From: Chloroflexi bacterium UBA5177
GTDB lineage: Bacteria; Chloroflexota; UBA5177
Direction of reading: 5' to 3'
DNA length: 5,716 nt
Assembly: GCA_002413265.1 (NCBI GenBank)
Contig: DHWR01000217.1
Span: forward strand, 1 to 5,716
The notes beneath the pieces were generated by a model. It worked only from the letters and a program-made list of their open reading frames with translations. It was not told the DNA's origin and did no database searches. Position 1 is the stretch's first letter. Every line of letters begins with the position of its first letter. The position numbers and the translations under genes are program-made. This document shows positions 5,363-5,716 of the stretch, in pieces.

Positions 5363-5716
5363 TCACGAGGGCTCTCCGAAACCCCCACCTCCCGGGGTTT
5401 GCACGCTCAGACAGTCGCCCGCTGAGATGTCTCGGCTGACCTTTCCCGCCAGCCTCTCCTCGCCTTCGGTCGTCCTCAAACGGTTCTCGCCTGGAGCGCC
5501 GCTCTCCCCGCCTTGCAGACCGTAGGGAGACCTCTCCCGACGCTCAGAGAGGATGGTCACGGTTGCCGGCTCGAGGAACTGAACGTCTCGTCGTAGTCCC
5601 TCGCCGCCCCGAAACCGACCCTTGCCGCCGCTTCCACGTCGAATCGCGTAGCTGCGTATGCGTACCGGCAGCTCGCTCTCCAGGGCCTCTACGGGCGTGT
5701 TCAGCGTGTTGCTCAT
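5363..5716 (-). CDS. hyuB: HyuB-type hydantoinase B / oxoprolinase subunit, C-terminal end (5' part outside window)
   Basis: The visible 117 residues are the C-terminus of a protein that normally runs to about 500-600 residues. The ATG at the right edge is internal: it begins the family's SNTLNTPVEALE motif. Other hallmarks follow: RRGSGGKGRFRGGEGLRRDV (26-45), EPATVTILSERR (49-60), YGLQGGESGAPGEN (65-78), LAGKVSRDISAGDCLSVQTP (89-108) and the glycine-rich PGGGGFG ending (108-114). HyuB proteins pair with HyuA in ATP-dependent opening of hydantoins or 5-oxoproline; acetone carboxylase subunits are relatives. The substrate cannot be read from this end, so the symbol marks family rather than proven reaction. 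HyuA, if present, should lie beyond the right edge. The stop at 5363 is followed by 85 bases with a possible promoter for the next operon and no convincing terminator. Confidence 0.93.
   Translation of the reverse strand: MSNTLNTPVEALESELPVRIRSYAIRRGSGGKGRFRGGEGLRRDVQFLEPATVTILSERRERSPYGLQGGESGAPGENRLRTTEGEERLAGKVSRDISAGDCLSVQTPGGGGFGEPS

Noticed and set aside
5356..5363. Palindrome AGCCGGCT next to the HyuB stop, considered as a terminator
   Set aside because: It is a loopless 8-base palindrome overlapping the stop codon, with no following T-run on the minus strand.

Overview
This GC-rich window reads as chromosomal DNA from an uncultured or little-studied Chloroflexota-like bacterium (inference). 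The main reason is two exported proteins built as a signal sequence or lipobox, a long Thr/Pro/Ala linker and Ig-like beta domains, a style common in that phylum. A D-Ala-D-Ala ligase shows that the host makes peptidoglycan. I see no insertion sequence, tRNA, rRNA, CRISPR array or phage gene. Every stretch longer than 100 bases is covered by a gene.

Layout on the plus strand: the 3' end of a squalene-hopene-cyclase-like / prenyltransferase-repeat protein (2-541, open at the left edge), a 99-base gap with a possible promoter and a clear ribosome binding site, then a small PRC-barrel-like protein (641-1072). Layout on the minus strand, read right to left: the C-terminal end of a HyuB-type hydantoinase/oxoprolinase subunit (5716-5363, open at the right edge), an 85-base gap with a plausible promoter, a Chloroflexota-style lipoprotein (5277-4411), an R. 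etli-type L-asparaginase (4403-3336), D-alanine--D-alanine ligase (3339-2239), a 74-base gap with a second plausible promoter, and a secreted Thr/Pro-linker protein (2164-1079). The last gene converges on the PRC-barrel gene with only 6 bases between their stop codons.

The lipoprotein, asparaginase and ddl genes look like one operon: a 7-base gap, then an ATGA stop/start overlap. Ddl makes D-Ala-D-Ala for peptidoglycan precursors. The asparaginase would supply aspartate and ammonia. The lipoprotein and the downstream secreted protein would sit at or outside the membrane. A link to envelope building or nitrogen supply is inference from gene order only.

The most notable detail is in the asparaginase. 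Its catalytic Ser/Lys residues and two zinc-binding cysteines match the R. etli enzyme in identity and largely in spacing, but the zinc-binding lysine of the CSGKH motif is alanine. The lipoprotein also has an awkward start: the only standard start codon gives a signal peptide with no basic residue and no Shine-Dalgarno, while an upstream GAGG faces an ATC codon. I found no clear evidence of an entirely new system.
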